Source: Brevibacterium atlanticum (lineage in GTDB: Bacteria; Actinomycetota; Actinomycetes; Actinomycetales; Brevibacteriaceae). Taken from it: a stretch of DNA of 64,000 bases. A model generated the notes under the pieces. It made no database searches. It was not told the DNA's origin and was given only the letters and a program-made list of their open reading frames with translations. The position numbers and the translations under genes are program-made. Each line of letters begins with the position of its first letter. The stretch's first letter is position 1. The stretch lies in assembly GCF_011617245.1 (NCBI RefSeq), contig NZ_CP050152.1, forward strand, positions 3,090,503 through 3,154,502. Direction: 5' to 3'. This document shows positions 15,944 through 25,760 of the stretch, in pieces.

Positions 15944-17371
15944 TCAGTTCTGAGGATCACCCGCCGAGGCGGCTCCTCCGCTGGCACCGGGTCCGCCGTT
16001 TCCGGCGACCCCGCCGTTGCCGACGGTGCCGGTGTGCGTGGTTCCGCCTGCGCCCTTGTCATCGGCCACCTCGTCGAGGTCGACCTTGTCGAGCATCTTC
16101 GCCGCCGCATCACGGCCGCCGAGGCCGAAGGCCAGAGCCGCTGCCGCTGCACCGCCGATGACGACCGCGCCGAAGGCGAGGTTGATGATCGAATCGGCCA
16201 GTCCCATGTAGCGCAGCCCCATCGCGATGAACAGCGCGATGGCCGAGTAGCGCAGGACCTTCGACGCGAGGTTGTTCGTGATGAACTTCCCGATGATCGC
16301 GGCGATGAGGAAGCCGGCGGCGATGATCGCAGCACCGAAGAGGACGCTGCCGCCGAGGTCGAGGATCTCGTTGAGGATGTTCGTGATCTCGGGGAAGCCG
16401 AGCATCCGGGTGGCCATGATCGCGAAGAAGATCATGATGGCGACCTGGACGATGCGGGTGATCACGTTCGAGGCGCTCGTTCCCTCGGGGACGATGCCGA
16501 TCTCGGCGATCGCCTTATCGGTGCCGATGCCCTCGAGGATCTGCTCGAGCAGATTGCCGAGGAACTTCGCTATGACGAAGCCGATGGCCAGCAGGATGCC
16601 GGCGGCGATGATGAGCGGGATCGCATTGAGGAAGATCTGCAGCATCTGCTCGGCCGGACCCGAGATCGCCTCAATGCCGAGCACCTGCAGAGCGGAGATC
16701 GCGACGACGATGATGATGATTCCGAAGACCAGGTTGCCGATGAGATTCGAGATCTTCGCATTCGCCTCGGCGTTCGGGTTCGGAGCGTAGCCGGGCTGCT
16801 GCGGGTGACCCTGCTGCGGGTGACCCTGCTGCGGCTGGCCCTGGGGCGGCGCTCCCTGCTGACCCTGCGGTACCTGCTGGGTGGCGGCATCGTGCTGGGG
16901 CCGTCCGGCGTTCGCCGAACCGTCGACCACACCGGTGGCTTTGTCGCCGAGTGACCGGAACTTCGACGTCAGCTTCGTCAGATCGACGGCGTTGAGGGCC
17001 GTCTGGACGAGCTGCTTGGCGATCTTCGCAAAGACGTAGCCGATGAAGAAGATGAATCCCGCACCGATGACATTGGGCAGGAATCCGAATATTCCGTCTA
17101 GCAGCCCCTGCAGCGGAGTGAGGACCTGATCGAGTTCGAAGAGCTGGAGGACGGCGATGAGGCCGAGCAGCCAGACGACCAATCCGGATATCTGTCCGAC
17201 CGATTTTCCGATCTGCTGCCCGTTGCTTCCGTCCTTCTGAAGAGCGGGCACCTTCGTGACGAGTTTGCCGATCGCCCACTTGACGATGGCGGCAAGGATC
17301 CAGGTGACGATGAGAATGACGATTGCCAGTCCGACTTTCGTCAGGACCGACCATATGTCTTGGCTTTGCAT
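15944..17371 (-). CDS. Mechanosensitive-channel-type protein with conserved TM-helix repeats
   Basis: The 475-residue membrane protein has two related blocks of hydrophobic helices (about 10-150 and 215-430), each with glycine-rich GAGFIFFIGYVFAKIAKQL-like helices. They are joined by a Gln/Pro/Gly-rich linker containing QQGHP repeats (DNA near 16797-16845, a 15-nt tandem repeat). This matches proteins with the conserved TM helix of small-conductance mechanosensitive channels. The Ala/Gly-rich tail is disordered. A GAAGGAG ribosome-binding site precedes the ATG. The channel role is by family only. Confidence 0.8.
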   Translation of the reverse strand: MQSQDIWSVLTKVGLAIVILIVTWILAAIVKWAIGKLVTKVPALQKDGSNGQQIGKSVGQISGLVVWLLGLIAVLQLFELDQVLTPLQGLLDGIFGFLPNVIGAGFIFFIGYVFAKIAKQLVQTALNAVDLTKLTSKFRSLGDKATGVVDGSANAGRPQHDAATQQVPQGQQGAPPQGQPQQGHPQQGHPQQPGYAPNPNAEANAKISNLIGNLVFGIIIIVVAISALQVLGIEAISGPAEQMLQIFLNAIPLIIAAGILLAIGFVIAKFLGNLLEQILEGIGTDKAIAEIGIVPEGTSASNVITRIVQVAIMIFFAIMATRMLGFPEITNILNEILDLGGSVLFGAAIIAAGFLIAAIIGKFITNNLASKVLRYSAIALFIAMGLRYMGLADSIINLAFGAVVIGGAAAAALAFGLGGRDAAAKMLDKVDLDEVADDKGAGGTTHTGTVGNGGVAGNGGPGASGGAASAGDPQN

Positions 17372-17604
17372 GTCGCTTTTCTCCTTCGGCTACAGCGAAT
17401 TGACAAGGCGTTTTTTCGCTTGCTGTTTTGGAGTCTATTCTTAGCGAACTTTCAGGACAAGACCTATTCGACCGATGCCTATTCTCGAAACCACACGTGT
17501 GAGCACATCACACCCATGTCGCATAAGTACATGTCAATGCGTTAACAGAATGTTCATAGACCGATCACGATTGCCTATCGAAGCGCGGATTCCGTCGCCG
17601 ACCC

Positions 17605-18468
17605 TCAGAATTCGAGCGGCAGATTGTCGATGAGGTGGGTGCCGCCGACGGTCGCAGAGACGAGCAGCAGCGCGGATCCCCGAAAGTCCGGACCGCACGG
17701 CTGCAATGTCGCCTCGTCGACGAGGCTGAGGTAGATGAGGTCGAGGTCCCTGCGCTCGACCGCCTCGTCGATCACAGCTCTGGCTGCGTCCTCGACTGCT
17801 CCCGGCAGGTTCCCGCCGGGACCACTCGCACCCGCCCCTCGGGCCACCGCGGCGGCGGCATCGAGAGCCTGCGGAATCGCGAGCGCGCGAGCCCGATCCT
17901 CAGGTGAGAGGTATTCGTTGCGGCTCGACATCGCCAGGCCGTCGGCATCGCGGACGACAGGCAGTCCGATGAGTTCGATGTCGAAGTTGAGATCGGCGAT
18001 CATGCGCCTGACCAGGCAGAACTGCTGGATGTCCTTGAGCCCGAACACCGTGAGGTCGGGGTCGATGAGGGTGAACAGCTTCGCCACGACGGTGAGCACA
18101 CCGTCGAAGTGACCGGGCCGGGCCTCACCCTCGAACACGGCGCCCATCCGCCCAGCGACCACTCTGACCTCGGGCGCTGACGGGTACATCTCCCCCAGCG
18201 CGGGCGCGAAGACGAAGTCGACCCCGGCCTCCTCGCACTTCTCGAGGTCCGTGGCGAACGGACGCGGGTACTGCACGAAGTCCTCGTCACGACCGAACTG
18301 CAGTGGGTTGACGAAGATCGACGTCACGACGAGGTCGGCCTCGGCGCGGGCCCGGGTCATCAGCGCCTGGTGTCCTGAATGCAGCGCACCCATCGTCGGT
18401 ACGAGTCCGACTCGGCCGGTCTGCCGCGACCGCCATTGCCGCAGGGCTTGGATGCCGCCGACCTCCAT
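17605..18468 (-). CDS. panC: Pantothenate synthetase
   Basis: The enzyme condenses pantoate and beta-alanine with ATP in the cytosol. The 287-residue product starts the family signature at GLVPTMGALHSGHQALM (HIGH-like nucleotide site) and contains FGLKDIQQFCLVRRM, matching the family's FGEKDxQQ motif, followed by SSRNEYLSPEDRARA. The ATG shares one base with the panB stop, so panB-panC are translationally coupled. Confidence 0.95.
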   Translation of the reverse strand: MEVGGIQALRQWRSRQTGRVGLVPTMGALHSGHQALMTRARAEADLVVTSIFVNPLQFGRDEDFVQYPRPFATDLEKCEEAGVDFVFAPALGEMYPSAPEVRVVAGRMGAVFEGEARPGHFDGVLTVVAKLFTLIDPDLTVFGLKDIQQFCLVRRMIADLNFDIELIGLPVVRDADGLAMSSRNEYLSPEDRARALAIPQALDAAAAVARGAGASGPGGNLPGAVEDAARAVIDEAVERRDLDLIYLSLVDEATLQPCGPDFRGSALLLVSATVGGTHLIDNLPLEF

Positions 18469-19421
18469 CAGTCGAAGCTCCTCTCGGGTTCAGGAAAGAC
18501 CCCGGACTTCACTTCGTCGACATAGGTCCCGACCGCCTCGGTGAGCACGGAATGGAGGTCCGCGTAGCGCTTGACGAACCGCGGGGCCCTGCCCGTGCGC
18601 AGTCCGGCCATGTCCTGCCACACGAGCACCTGCGCATCACAGTCGGCGCCGGCGCCGATGCCCACGGTCGGGATGTCCAGCTCGGCCGTGACCTGCCCGG
18701 CCAGCCCCGAGGGCACCATCTCCATGACCACGGAGAACGCGCCCGCCTCGGCGACGGCGCGGGCGTCCTCGAGCAGCGCGTCACCGGCACCGCCGCGGCC
18801 TTGGACCTTGTATCCGCCGAGGTTGTGCTCGGCCTGCGGGGTGAAGCCGATGTGTGCCATGACGGGGATCCCTGCGTTCGTGATCGCCTTGATCCGTGAG
18901 GCCATCCGCACACCGCCTTCGAGCTTGATGGCGTGGACGCCGGCTTCCTTCATGAACCGCACGGCCGTGGCGACGGCCTGTTCGTCGGAGATCTCGTAAC
19001 TGCCGAAGGGCAGGTCGGCGACGATGAGAGCCCGCGACGTCGCCGAAGCGACCGCACGAGCCAGCGGAATGAGTTCGTCGACGGTGACCGGCAGGGTCGT
19101 GTCGTGACCGTAGACGTTGTTCGCCGCCGAATCGCCGATGAGCAGGGCCTCGACACCGGCCTGCTCGAACAGCGCGGCCGTGTACTGGTCATAGCTTGTC
19201 AGCATCGCCCAACGCCTCCCCTCGGCCTTGGCCTTGACGAGGTCGAGCGTGCGGATCCGCCGAGGCGGGGCCGCCGGTGCGCCGCCGCCTGCGGCAGCCG
19301 CACTCCCGCTGCTCGCTGCCGTGCCGCCTGCGGCAGGCTTGGCTGCTCCCCCGCCGTACGGGGACGGCTCTTCGGCTGAGGTCGTCGATGCTGTCTGGTT
19401 CGAATGTGCCGCTTCGGGCAT
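18468..19421 (-). CDS. panB: 3-methyl-2-oxobutanoate hydroxymethyltransferase
   Basis: This cytosolic enzyme makes ketopantoate for coenzyme A synthesis. The TIM-barrel body carries [30 protein letters not shown] and [20 protein letters not shown]. The chosen ATG at 19421 follows a GAAGGATT ribosome-binding site and gives 317 residues. About 50 extra residues at the front are rich in Ala, Gly and Ser and are absent from most PanB proteins. The frame stays open upstream to 19556 without similarity. It is first in the panB-panC pair. Confidence 0.94.
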   Translation of the reverse strand: MPEAAHSNQTASTTSAEEPSPYGGGAAKPAAGGTAASSGSAAAAGGGAPAAPPRRIRTLDLVKAKAEGRRWAMLTSYDQYTAALFEQAGVEALLIGDSAANNVYGHDTTLPVTVDELIPLARAVASATSRALIVADLPFGSYEISDEQAVATAVRFMKEAGVHAIKLEGGVRMASRIKAITNAGIPVMAHIGFTPQAEHNLGGYKVQGRGGAGDALLEDARAVAEAGAFSVVMEMVPSGLAGQVTAELDIPTVGIGAGADCDAQVLVWQDMAGLRTGRAPRFVKRYADLHSVLTEAVGTYVDEVKSGVFPEPERSFD

Positions 19422-19696
19422 GAGAATCCTTCGGATGTGCGTTGTCTTCGGCGTCGGCGCGGGCGGGGTGAGGCCCGTGCTCCGGTCGGGAGCGACAAGT
19501 CCTCTCACGGGGCGCCCACCGCAGTGCGCATCGACTCGGGTTGCGAGCCAGACCACAGCCTAGAGCATCCGCCGCCTCCCCGGCCATCTGCATCACCGCC
19601 GTCAGCGCCACGCCCACCGCTGCTTTCGCCGCCGGCCTCGCCGCGCCGACGCGGACGCGGACGCCGGAGTTGTCTATTCCGCCACCACAGGATTAA

Positions 19697-19733
19697 GCTC
19701 AAATCTGCGCAAAGCATTAAATCAACTTTGAGC
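19697..19733 (+). promoter_or_regulatory. Candidate control element upstream of nadA
   Basis: GCTCAAA at 19697-19703 and TTTGAGC at 19727-19733 form an inverted repeat in an AT-rich stretch immediately upstream of nadA. A TTGTCT hexamer lies at about 19667. I cannot name the regulator. Confidence 0.35.
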
Positions 19734-19753
19734 AAAACCTGGAACGAAGGACG

Positions 19754-21040
19754 ATGATGACCACGACAGCTTCGATCGAACTCACCCTCAAGGACATCTC
19801 TGCCAGTCGCAAAGGCGACGACATGTGTTCGTCCGAACTGCTCGATGCCCCGTGGGACGTCGACGAACGGCCCGGCTACGGCCCCGGTGCCTCGCTGTCC
19901 GACCCGATCCCTGCTCTTGCACCTCGTCAGGGCGAGATCCCGGAGGAGTACAAGCGGGCCTCCCCCGCGGAGCTCGATGCCCGCATCCGCAGGGCCAAGG
20001 CTTCCCTCGGCGATCGGGTCGTCATGCTCGGCCATCACTATCAGCGGGTCGAGGTCGTCGAACACGCCGACTACATCGGCGACTCGTTCATGCTCGCCCA
20101 GGCCGCCCAACACCGCCCGGAGGCCGAGGCCATCGTCTTCTGCGGCGTACACTTCATGGCCGAGACCGCCGACCTGCTCTCGAAGCCGAACCAGTCGGTC
20201 ATCCTGCCCAACCTCGCCGCCGGCTGCTCGATGGCCGACATGGCCTCGATCGATCAGGTCGAGGACTGCTGGGAGCAGCTGGCCGAGATCTTCGGCACCG
20301 CCCCGGATGCTGAGGGCCGGGTCCCGGTCATCCCCGTCACGTATATGAATTCCTCCGCGGCGATCAAAGGATTCTGCGGCCGCAACGGCGGCATCGTGTG
20401 CACCTCGTCCAACGCCGAGGTGGTCCTCGAATGGGCATTCGAACGCGGGCGGCGGGTCCTGTTCTTCCCCGACCAGCACCTCGGACGCAACACCGCGGTG
20501 GACATGGGCATCGGACTCGACGAGATGCCGTTGTGGAACCCCGCCCGACCGCTGGGCAACAACACCGAGCAGGAACTCACCGACGCGAAGGTCATCCTGT
20601 GGCAGGGGTTCTGCTCCGTGCACAAACGCTTCACCCCCGCCCAGATCACCAAGGCTCGGACCGAGCACCCCGAGGTCCGCGTCATCGTCCACCCCGAATG
20701 CCCGCGCGAGACCGTCGAGGCCGCGGATGAGTCCGGGTCGACCGCCTACATCACGAAGGCCATCGCCGACGCGACCGAGCCGACCACGTTCGCTGTCGGC
20801 ACCGAGATCAACCTCGTCCAGCGGCTGGCCGCCGAATATCCGCAGCACGAGATCTTCTGCCTCGATCCCGTCATCTGCCCGTGCTCGACGATGTATCGCA
20901 TCCACCCCGGCTACATCGCCTGGGTGCTCGAGTCCCTCCTCGACGGCGAGGTCGTCAATCAGATCTCCGTCGACGCCGAGGTGGCCGAGCCCGCTCGGGT
21001 CTCCCTCGAGCGGATGCTCGCCGCGAAGCCGCGGATCTGA
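19754..21040 (+). CDS. nadA: Quinolinate synthase
   Basis: NadA condenses iminoaspartate with dihydroxyacetone phosphate to quinolinate and needs a [4Fe-4S] cluster. The 428-residue product has three cluster cysteine regions: VFCGVHFMAETAD (C130), GGIVCTSSNAEV and VICPCSTMYRIHP. Length fits the long actinobacterial form with an N-terminal extension. GAAGG precedes two adjacent ATG codons; the first is used here. It leads nadA-nadB-nadC-nadS, with the nadB ATG sharing one base of its stop. Confidence 0.96.
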   Translation: MMTTTASIELTLKDISASRKGDDMCSSELLDAPWDVDERPGYGPGASLSDPIPALAPRQGEIPEEYKRASPAELDARIRRAKASLGDRVVMLGHHYQRVEVVEHADYIGDSFMLAQAAQHRPEAEAIVFCGVHFMAETADLLSKPNQSVILPNLAAGCSMADMASIDQVEDCWEQLAEIFGTAPDAEGRVPVIPVTYMNSSAAIKGFCGRNGGIVCTSSNAEVVLEWAFERGRRVLFFPDQHLGRNTAVDMGIGLDEMPLWNPARPLGNNTEQELTDAKVILWQGFCSVHKRFTPAQITKARTEHPEVRVIVHPECPRETVEAADESGSTAYITKAIADATEPTTFAVGTEINLVQRLAAEYPQHEIFCLDPVICPCSTMYRIHPGYIAWVLESLLDGEVVNQISVDAEVAEPARVSLERMLAAKPRI

Positions 21041-22878
21041 TGCGCCGGGTCGTCATCGTCGGGACCGGGATCGCCGGTCTGAGCGCGGCCCTGCGACTGT
21101 CCGGTCGCCACGACGTCACCGTGGTCACGAAGGGTCACCTCGGTGAGTCGAACACCGCGTGGGCGCAGGGTGGGATCGCCGGTGTCATCGGCCCCGACGA
21201 CACCGTCGACGCGCACATTGCCGACACCCTGTCTGCTGGGGCAGGGCACTGCGACGCCGCGGCCGTGCGCACTCTGTGCGAGGCCGGCGGAGAGGCGATC
21301 ACCACCCTCGCCGAGGCGGGGGTCGTCTTCGACACGGACCCGACCGGGTCATGGGCGCGCGCAATGGAGGGGGCGCATTCGCGTCCCCGCATCGTCCACG
21401 CAGGAGGTGACGCGACCGGGCGTGCCATCAGCACTACCCTGACGGCACGGCTGCGCACCGAGGTGGACGCCGGCCGCGTGAGGCTGCTCGAGCACACGAT
21501 GCTCATCGACATCACGACCGACCACGGCGCGACTGCCTCATCAGGCGTACCCACTTCGGGCGCGACCGCCCAGTCGGGCGCGGCCACTTCGGGTGTGACC
21601 ACCGAGGCGGACGCGCGCGAATCCGACCGCGTCACCGGTGTCACCGTCCTGCGCGAGGGCCGCCTCGAACGGCTGGGCGCCGAGGCGGTCGTGCTCGCCA
21701 CCGGCGGGGCCGGGCAGGTCTTCGCACACACGACGAATCCGGCGGCGGCGACCGGTGACGGTCTGGCCGCGGCCATCCGAGCCGGTGCACAGGTGCGTGA
21801 CCTCGAGTTCTTCCAGTTCCATCCGACCGCGCTGGCCGGGCCGGGGTTCCTCCTCTCCGAGGCGCTGCGCGGAGCCGGTGCGCTTCTGCTCGATGAGCAC
21901 GGCCGTCGGTTCATGCTCACAGTCGACGACCGCGCCGAGCTCGCCCCACGCGACGTGGTGGCCCTGGCTCTGCACCGGACCTCGGCAGCTCAGGACGGAC
22001 GACCCTGCTTCCTCGATGCCCGGGCCGTGCCCGAGGTGAGCGCGAGATTCCCGAGCATCACCGCAGGCCTGGCCCCTCATGGTCTGGATCTGTCCACCGA
22101 TCTCATTCCCGTCACTCCCGCCGCCCACTACTTCATGGGCGGAGTGGCCACAGACCTCGACGGCCGCACGACCATCGACGGCCTCTTCGCCGTCGGCGAG
22201 GTCGCGTGCACCGGGGTCCACGGTGCGAACCGTCTGGCTTCGAACTCCCTGCTCGAAGGAGCAGTATTCGCCGCCCGGGCGGCAGCAGCCATCGACGCGC
22301 TGCCCGACGCCTCCGTGCCCACGAGCACCGGGCCCACCTCGTCTGGCGGCGACCTCGCTGTCGACAGCTCGACGTCGGTCCACCGCAACGTCCACCGCGA
22401 CCACACTCCGCTGTTCTCCCCCATCGATACAGTGCACCAGTCGGCACTGACACGAACGCAGCTGCAGGCCCTCACCTGGGACAACCTCGGCGTCGAGCGC
22501 ACGGCCGAGGGCCTGCGGACTCTGCTCGACCGCCTCGGAGCTCGGGCTGCGAATCCGACACGCGAAGATCTCTCGCGCGAAGACCTTCCCCAAGGGAATC
22601 GGCCCTCCGGAGATCTCGCCCACGAGTCGCTCGTCGAGGCGTACGAGACCGCGAATCTCGCGCTCATCGCCGAACACATGGCCAGGCATGCGCTGGGTCG
22701 GGAGGACAGCCTCGGCGCACATACCCGCACCGATTCCCTCTCCGGAGCCGACGGCTCGCGGCCGGGCACCGACGGCCCACGCGCCGCACAGCCCGACACT
22801 GCGCACCCCACCAACACTCTGCACCCCACCAACTCCGTTCCGACCCACCCCGCACTCCAGGAGGCCGCCGCATGCTGA
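21040..22878 (+). CDS. nadB: L-aspartate oxidase
   Basis: This FAD enzyme oxidises aspartate to iminoaspartate for NadA. It begins MRRVVIVGTGIAGLSAALRL (dinucleotide-binding fold) and has the family motif HFMGGVATDLDGRT and the conserved GVHGANRLASNSLLEG. At 612 residues it is longer than usual (about 540): a Ser/Gly/Thr-rich insert sits near residues 165-190 and a low-complexity tail follows residue 560. Both extensions look like repeat expansions. The start is fixed by a one-base overlap with the nadA stop; nadC overlaps its 3' end by 7 nt. Confidence 0.94.
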   Translation: MRRVVIVGTGIAGLSAALRLSGRHDVTVVTKGHLGESNTAWAQGGIAGVIGPDDTVDAHIADTLSAGAGHCDAAAVRTLCEAGGEAITTLAEAGVVFDTDPTGSWARAMEGAHSRPRIVHAGGDATGRAISTTLTARLRTEVDAGRVRLLEHTMLIDITTDHGATASSGVPTSGATAQSGAATSGVTTEADARESDRVTGVTVLREGRLERLGAEAVVLATGGAGQVFAHTTNPAAATGDGLAAAIRAGAQVRDLEFFQFHPTALAGPGFLLSEALRGAGALLLDEHGRRFMLTVDDRAELAPRDVVALALHRTSAAQDGRPCFLDARAVPEVSARFPSITAGLAPHGLDLSTDLIPVTPAAHYFMGGVATDLDGRTTIDGLFAVGEVACTGVHGANRLASNSLLEGAVFAARAAAAIDALPDASVPTSTGPTSSGGDLAVDSSTSVHRNVHRDHTPLFSPIDTVHQSALTRTQLQALTWDNLGVERTAEGLRTLLDRLGARAANPTREDLSREDLPQGNRPSGDLAHESLVEAYETANLALIAEHMARHALGREDSLGAHTRTDSLSGADGSRPGTDGPRAAQPDTAHPTNTLHPTNSVPTHPALQEAAAC

Positions 22879-23723
22879 CCACCGCGACCATCGACTCCGC
22901 GCTCCGGCTCGCCCTCGACGAAGACGCCCCCTGGGGCGACATCACCGGTGAGACCTTCATCCCGGCGACCGCCTCGGCACGGGCCGAACTGCGTGCACGG
23001 GAGGACGGGGTGCTCGCCGGCATCGAGGTCTTCGCCCGCGCCTTCACCCTGATCGACCCATCGGTCACGGTCGACCTCGCTGCGGCAGACGGCGATGCCT
23101 TCTCTGCCGGGCGGCTGCTCGCCACCGTCTCCGGGCCCGCCCGAGCAGTGCTGCGGGCCGAGCGGATCGCACTGAACTTCTGCCAGAGGATGAGCGGCAT
23201 CGCCACCCAGACCAGGGCGTATGTCGATGCGACCGCCGGGCGGGCACGCGTCGTCGACACCCGCAAGACCACACCTGGCCTCCGGGCTTTCGAGAAGCAC
23301 GCGGTCGTAGCCGGCGGCGGGCACAACCACCGGTTCGGGCTCTCGGATGCGGTCATGGCCAAGGACAACCACCTCGCCGTCCTCGCAGGTGAGGGCCGCA
23401 GCATCGCCGATGCGATCCGCGAGGCCCGGGCCCGTCTACCGCACACGACGACGATCGAGGTCGAGGTCGACCGGCTCGATCAGATCCCGGCAGTGCTCGA
23501 CGGCGGAGCCGACATCATCATGCTCGACAACTTCACCATCGATCAGCTGCGCGAAGGCGTCGACCTCATCGCCGGCCGTGCGATCGTCGAGGCCAGCGGC
23601 AACGTCACCCTCGACACGATCCCGCAGATCGCGTCCACCGGCGTCGACGTCATCTCGTCCGGAGCACTGACCCACAGCGTGCGCGCCATCGACCTCGGCC
23701 TCGACCTCGTGGTGGAGCACTGA
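22872..23723 (+). CDS. nadC: Nicotinate-nucleotide pyrophosphorylase (carboxylating)
   Basis: NadC converts quinolinate and PRPP to nicotinate mononucleotide. The 283-residue product has RVVDTRKTTPGLR, EKHAVVAGGGHNHRFGLSD and MAKDNHL, the PRPP and quinolinate binding residues, and a C-terminal VDVISSGALTHS. It overlaps nadB by 7 nt and is followed by nadS after 1 nt, so the four genes are one operon for de novo NAD synthesis. Confidence 0.96.
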   Translation: MLTTATIDSALRLALDEDAPWGDITGETFIPATASARAELRAREDGVLAGIEVFARAFTLIDPSVTVDLAAADGDAFSAGRLLATVSGPARAVLRAERIALNFCQRMSGIATQTRAYVDATAGRARVVDTRKTTPGLRAFEKHAVVAGGGHNHRFGLSDAVMAKDNHLAVLAGEGRSIADAIREARARLPHTTTIEVEVDRLDQIPAVLDGGADIIMLDNFTIDQLREGVDLIAGRAIVEASGNVTLDTIPQIASTGVDVISSGALTHSVRAIDLGLDLVVEH

Positions 23724-23724
23724 C

Positions 23725-24885
23725 ATGGTCGGCGCCCGCCTCTACCTCGACACCGCCTCGGCGGCGCCCGTGCGCCGGGAGGCCCTCGAGGCGGCGTGGC
23801 CGTATCTGGTCGGTGCCTTCGGCAATCCGTCGAGCCACCACGATTACGGGCGCATCTCTGCGGAGGCCCTGGCCGATGCGCGTGCGCGGGTGGCGCGCGT
23901 GCTCGGAATGCGTGCGACTGACATCACCTTCACCAGCGGCGGCACCGAGGCGGACAATCTCGCGATCATCGGCATCGCCCTCGGCGCGCAGACCGCGGCC
24001 CCGCCTCGGCGACATATCGTCACCTCCCCCATCGAGCACGAAGCGGTGCTCGCCTCGGTGGAATTCCTCCACCGAATCCACGGATTCGGCGTCACCGAGG
24101 TGGCTCCTCAGTCCGATGGCACGATCGCGCCCGAGGCGCTGGCCAGGGCGATCCGCCCGGACACCGTGCTCGTGAGCGTGGGGTACGCGAACAATGAGAT
24201 CGGCACGGTCGCTGATGTCAGGAGCCTCGCCGGCATCGCCCACGAGGCAGGGGCGCTGTTCCACACGGATGCGGTGCAGGCCGCCGGCTGGTTGCCGCTG
24301 GCCGGGCTCGGCGTCGACGCGCTGACCCTGGCCGGCCACAAGGTGGGGGCGCCGAAGGGTGTCGGGATCGCCGCGATCCGCGCCCGCATCCCCGTCGAAC
24401 CGCTCATCCACGGCGGCGGTCAGGAGGCGGGGCGCCGGTCGGGCACGGAGAACGTGGCCATGGCTGTCGCGTTCGCCACCGCCCTCGAACTCGCCGAGGC
24501 GGAGCGGGCCGAAGCCGCCGCCCATGTCCGAGCCATTCGCGATGATTTCATCGCCGAGGTGGTCGACAACATCCCCGGTGGGTTCCTCACCGGCAGTGCC
24601 GAATCGCGGACCCCGAACCATGCGTCGTTCTGCTTCTCCCGCACCAGCGGTGAGGCGGTGCTCCTCGAACTCGAGCGCCTCGGTGTCACCGCGTCGAGCG
24701 GATCGGCGTGCGCGGTCGGCGATGATGAGCCCTCTCATGTGCTCACGGCTCTGGGGATCGCGGCGGAGGTCGCGCAGACGAGCGTGCGCTTCACCTTCCC
24801 GTCCTCGATCACGGCCGAACAGGGTCGCGCGGCCGCCCATGCCGTCGTCTCGGCCGCAGAGAATCTGGCATCCTCGTTCGCGTGA
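23725..24885 (+). CDS. NadS-type cysteine desulfurase
   Basis: This is a 386-residue pyridoxal-phosphate enzyme of the NifS/IscS class, often called NadS when it closes a nad operon. There it is thought to supply sulfur for the iron-sulfur cluster of NadA. The cofactor lysine is K206 in LAGHKVGAPKG, the histidine H105 is in SPIEHEAVL, and the active cysteine lies in SSGSACAVGDDEPSHV. The operon position, 1 nt after nadC, supports the NadA role rather than general cluster assembly. Confidence 0.9.
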   Translation: MVGARLYLDTASAAPVRREALEAAWPYLVGAFGNPSSHHDYGRISAEALADARARVARVLGMRATDITFTSGGTEADNLAIIGIALGAQTAAPPRRHIVTSPIEHEAVLASVEFLHRIHGFGVTEVAPQSDGTIAPEALARAIRPDTVLVSVGYANNEIGTVADVRSLAGIAHEAGALFHTDAVQAAGWLPLAGLGVDALTLAGHKVGAPKGVGIAAIRARIPVEPLIHGGGQEAGRRSGTENVAMAVAFATALELAEAERAEAAAHVRAIRDDFIAEVVDNIPGGFLTGSAESRTPNHASFCFSRTSGEAVLLELERLGVTASSGSACAVGDDEPSHVLTALGIAAEVAQTSVRFTFPSSITAEQGRAAAHAVVSAAENLASSFA

Positions 24886-25034
24886 GCGTGGACCCGGCAA
24901 CGACCTCGGCCTCGACGACGGCAGCGAGTGTCTTTGAACACGGTGCTCTCACCAGGTGGGATCAGCTCTTTCTTTCTCCGTGATTTGGGGCGACACTTTG
25001 ATCACGTAGTCGAAACGGGTGTGAGGGGGCCGCC

Positions 25035-25250
25035 ATGGATCTGCTGATTCTGTTCATGATTGCAGTGATGTTTACGACCGTCGTGTTCTTCATCGGTCGC
25101 TTCGCCTGCCCGAGGCATGACCGCGTCCCCCTGATCGAGGTCGACCACGTGCTGCTGTGGACGACACTGCGCCGCGGCTGGCATGCACTCGGGTCGTTCG
25201 GTCCGACGATGCACTACCCGGACGATCCGGCGGGCCCGTCTCGCGCTTGA
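25035..25250 (+). CDS. Small membrane protein of unknown function
   Basis: A 71-residue product starts with one strong helix (LLILFMIAVMFTTVVFFIG), followed by a soluble tail ending HYPDDPAGPSRA. A GAGGGGG ribosome-binding site lies upstream of the ATG. No family was recognised. It sits alone between nadS and the next small membrane ORF. Confidence 0.5.
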   Translation: MDLLILFMIAVMFTTVVFFIGRFACPRHDRVPLIEVDHVLLWTTLRRGWHALGSFGPTMHYPDDPAGPSRA

Positions 25251-25331
25251 GATTTGGGCCTCGCGTAGGCGGCGCTCCACCACGCGTATGAGCCCCTGAA
25301 CCGCTGACTTCCCCTGTTGTCAGAGCGCAGG

Positions 25332-25760
25332 ATGCCTTCCTCTTCTCAGCCGCGCCGGAAGCCGCCGGGCGAAGTCGCCGCGCTCATCTTCGCCCTCGGC
25401 TCGATGCTCGTCTTCATCATGCGCGAAGCACGGAGCGCGACGATGCCGGAGTGGTTGACGCTCGTCCCGACCGCGGTCTTCCTCGTTGCCTGGGGTTTCG
25501 CCGTGTGGCGGCTCCTCCACAGGCTTCGCCCGCCGAGGTCACCGACTGCGCCGAGCAGCTCAGACGGTCGCGTCCTGCGGCAGGAAGACGGAGGCGTCCC
25601 AGTTCTGCATCGCGTGCGCGGAGGCCCAGAAGTGCAGTTCGTACACGCAGGCCTGTTCGAAGGCCGCGCGCATCCGGGTGGCCTCCTCGTTCGGCGCCTT
25701 CGCGAGTTCCTGTTCGAGGATCTGCACTGCGTGGCGGGTCGATTCGTCGAAGCCTGGTGA
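25332..25760 (+). CDS. Possible small membrane protein overlapping tenA
   Basis: The first 75 or so residues look real, with two hydrophobic helices (VAALIFALGSMLVFIM and LTLVPTAVFLVAWGFAVWRL). The remainder runs antisense through the 3' end of tenA for 200 bp and looks like a non-coding read-through. Either the gene overlaps tenA tail to tail or a frameshift removed its proper stop. A TTG at 25317 is an alternative start. Confidence 0.35.
   Translation: MPSSSQPRRKPPGEVAALIFALGSMLVFIMREARSATMPEWLTLVPTAVFLVAWGFAVWRLLHRLRPPRSPTAPSSSDGRVLRQEDGGVPVLHRVRGGPEVQFVHAGLFEGRAHPGGLLVRRLREFLFEDLHCVAGRFVEAW

Noticed and set aside
16797..16845. Possible CRISPR-like or VNTR array
   Set aside because: It is a 15-nt in-frame tandem repeat encoding QQGHP units in a protein linker, without spacers.
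19505..20905. 466-codon minus-strand frame over nadA
   Set aside because: It lies antisense to nadA, which has all cluster cysteines; the frame has no family resemblance.
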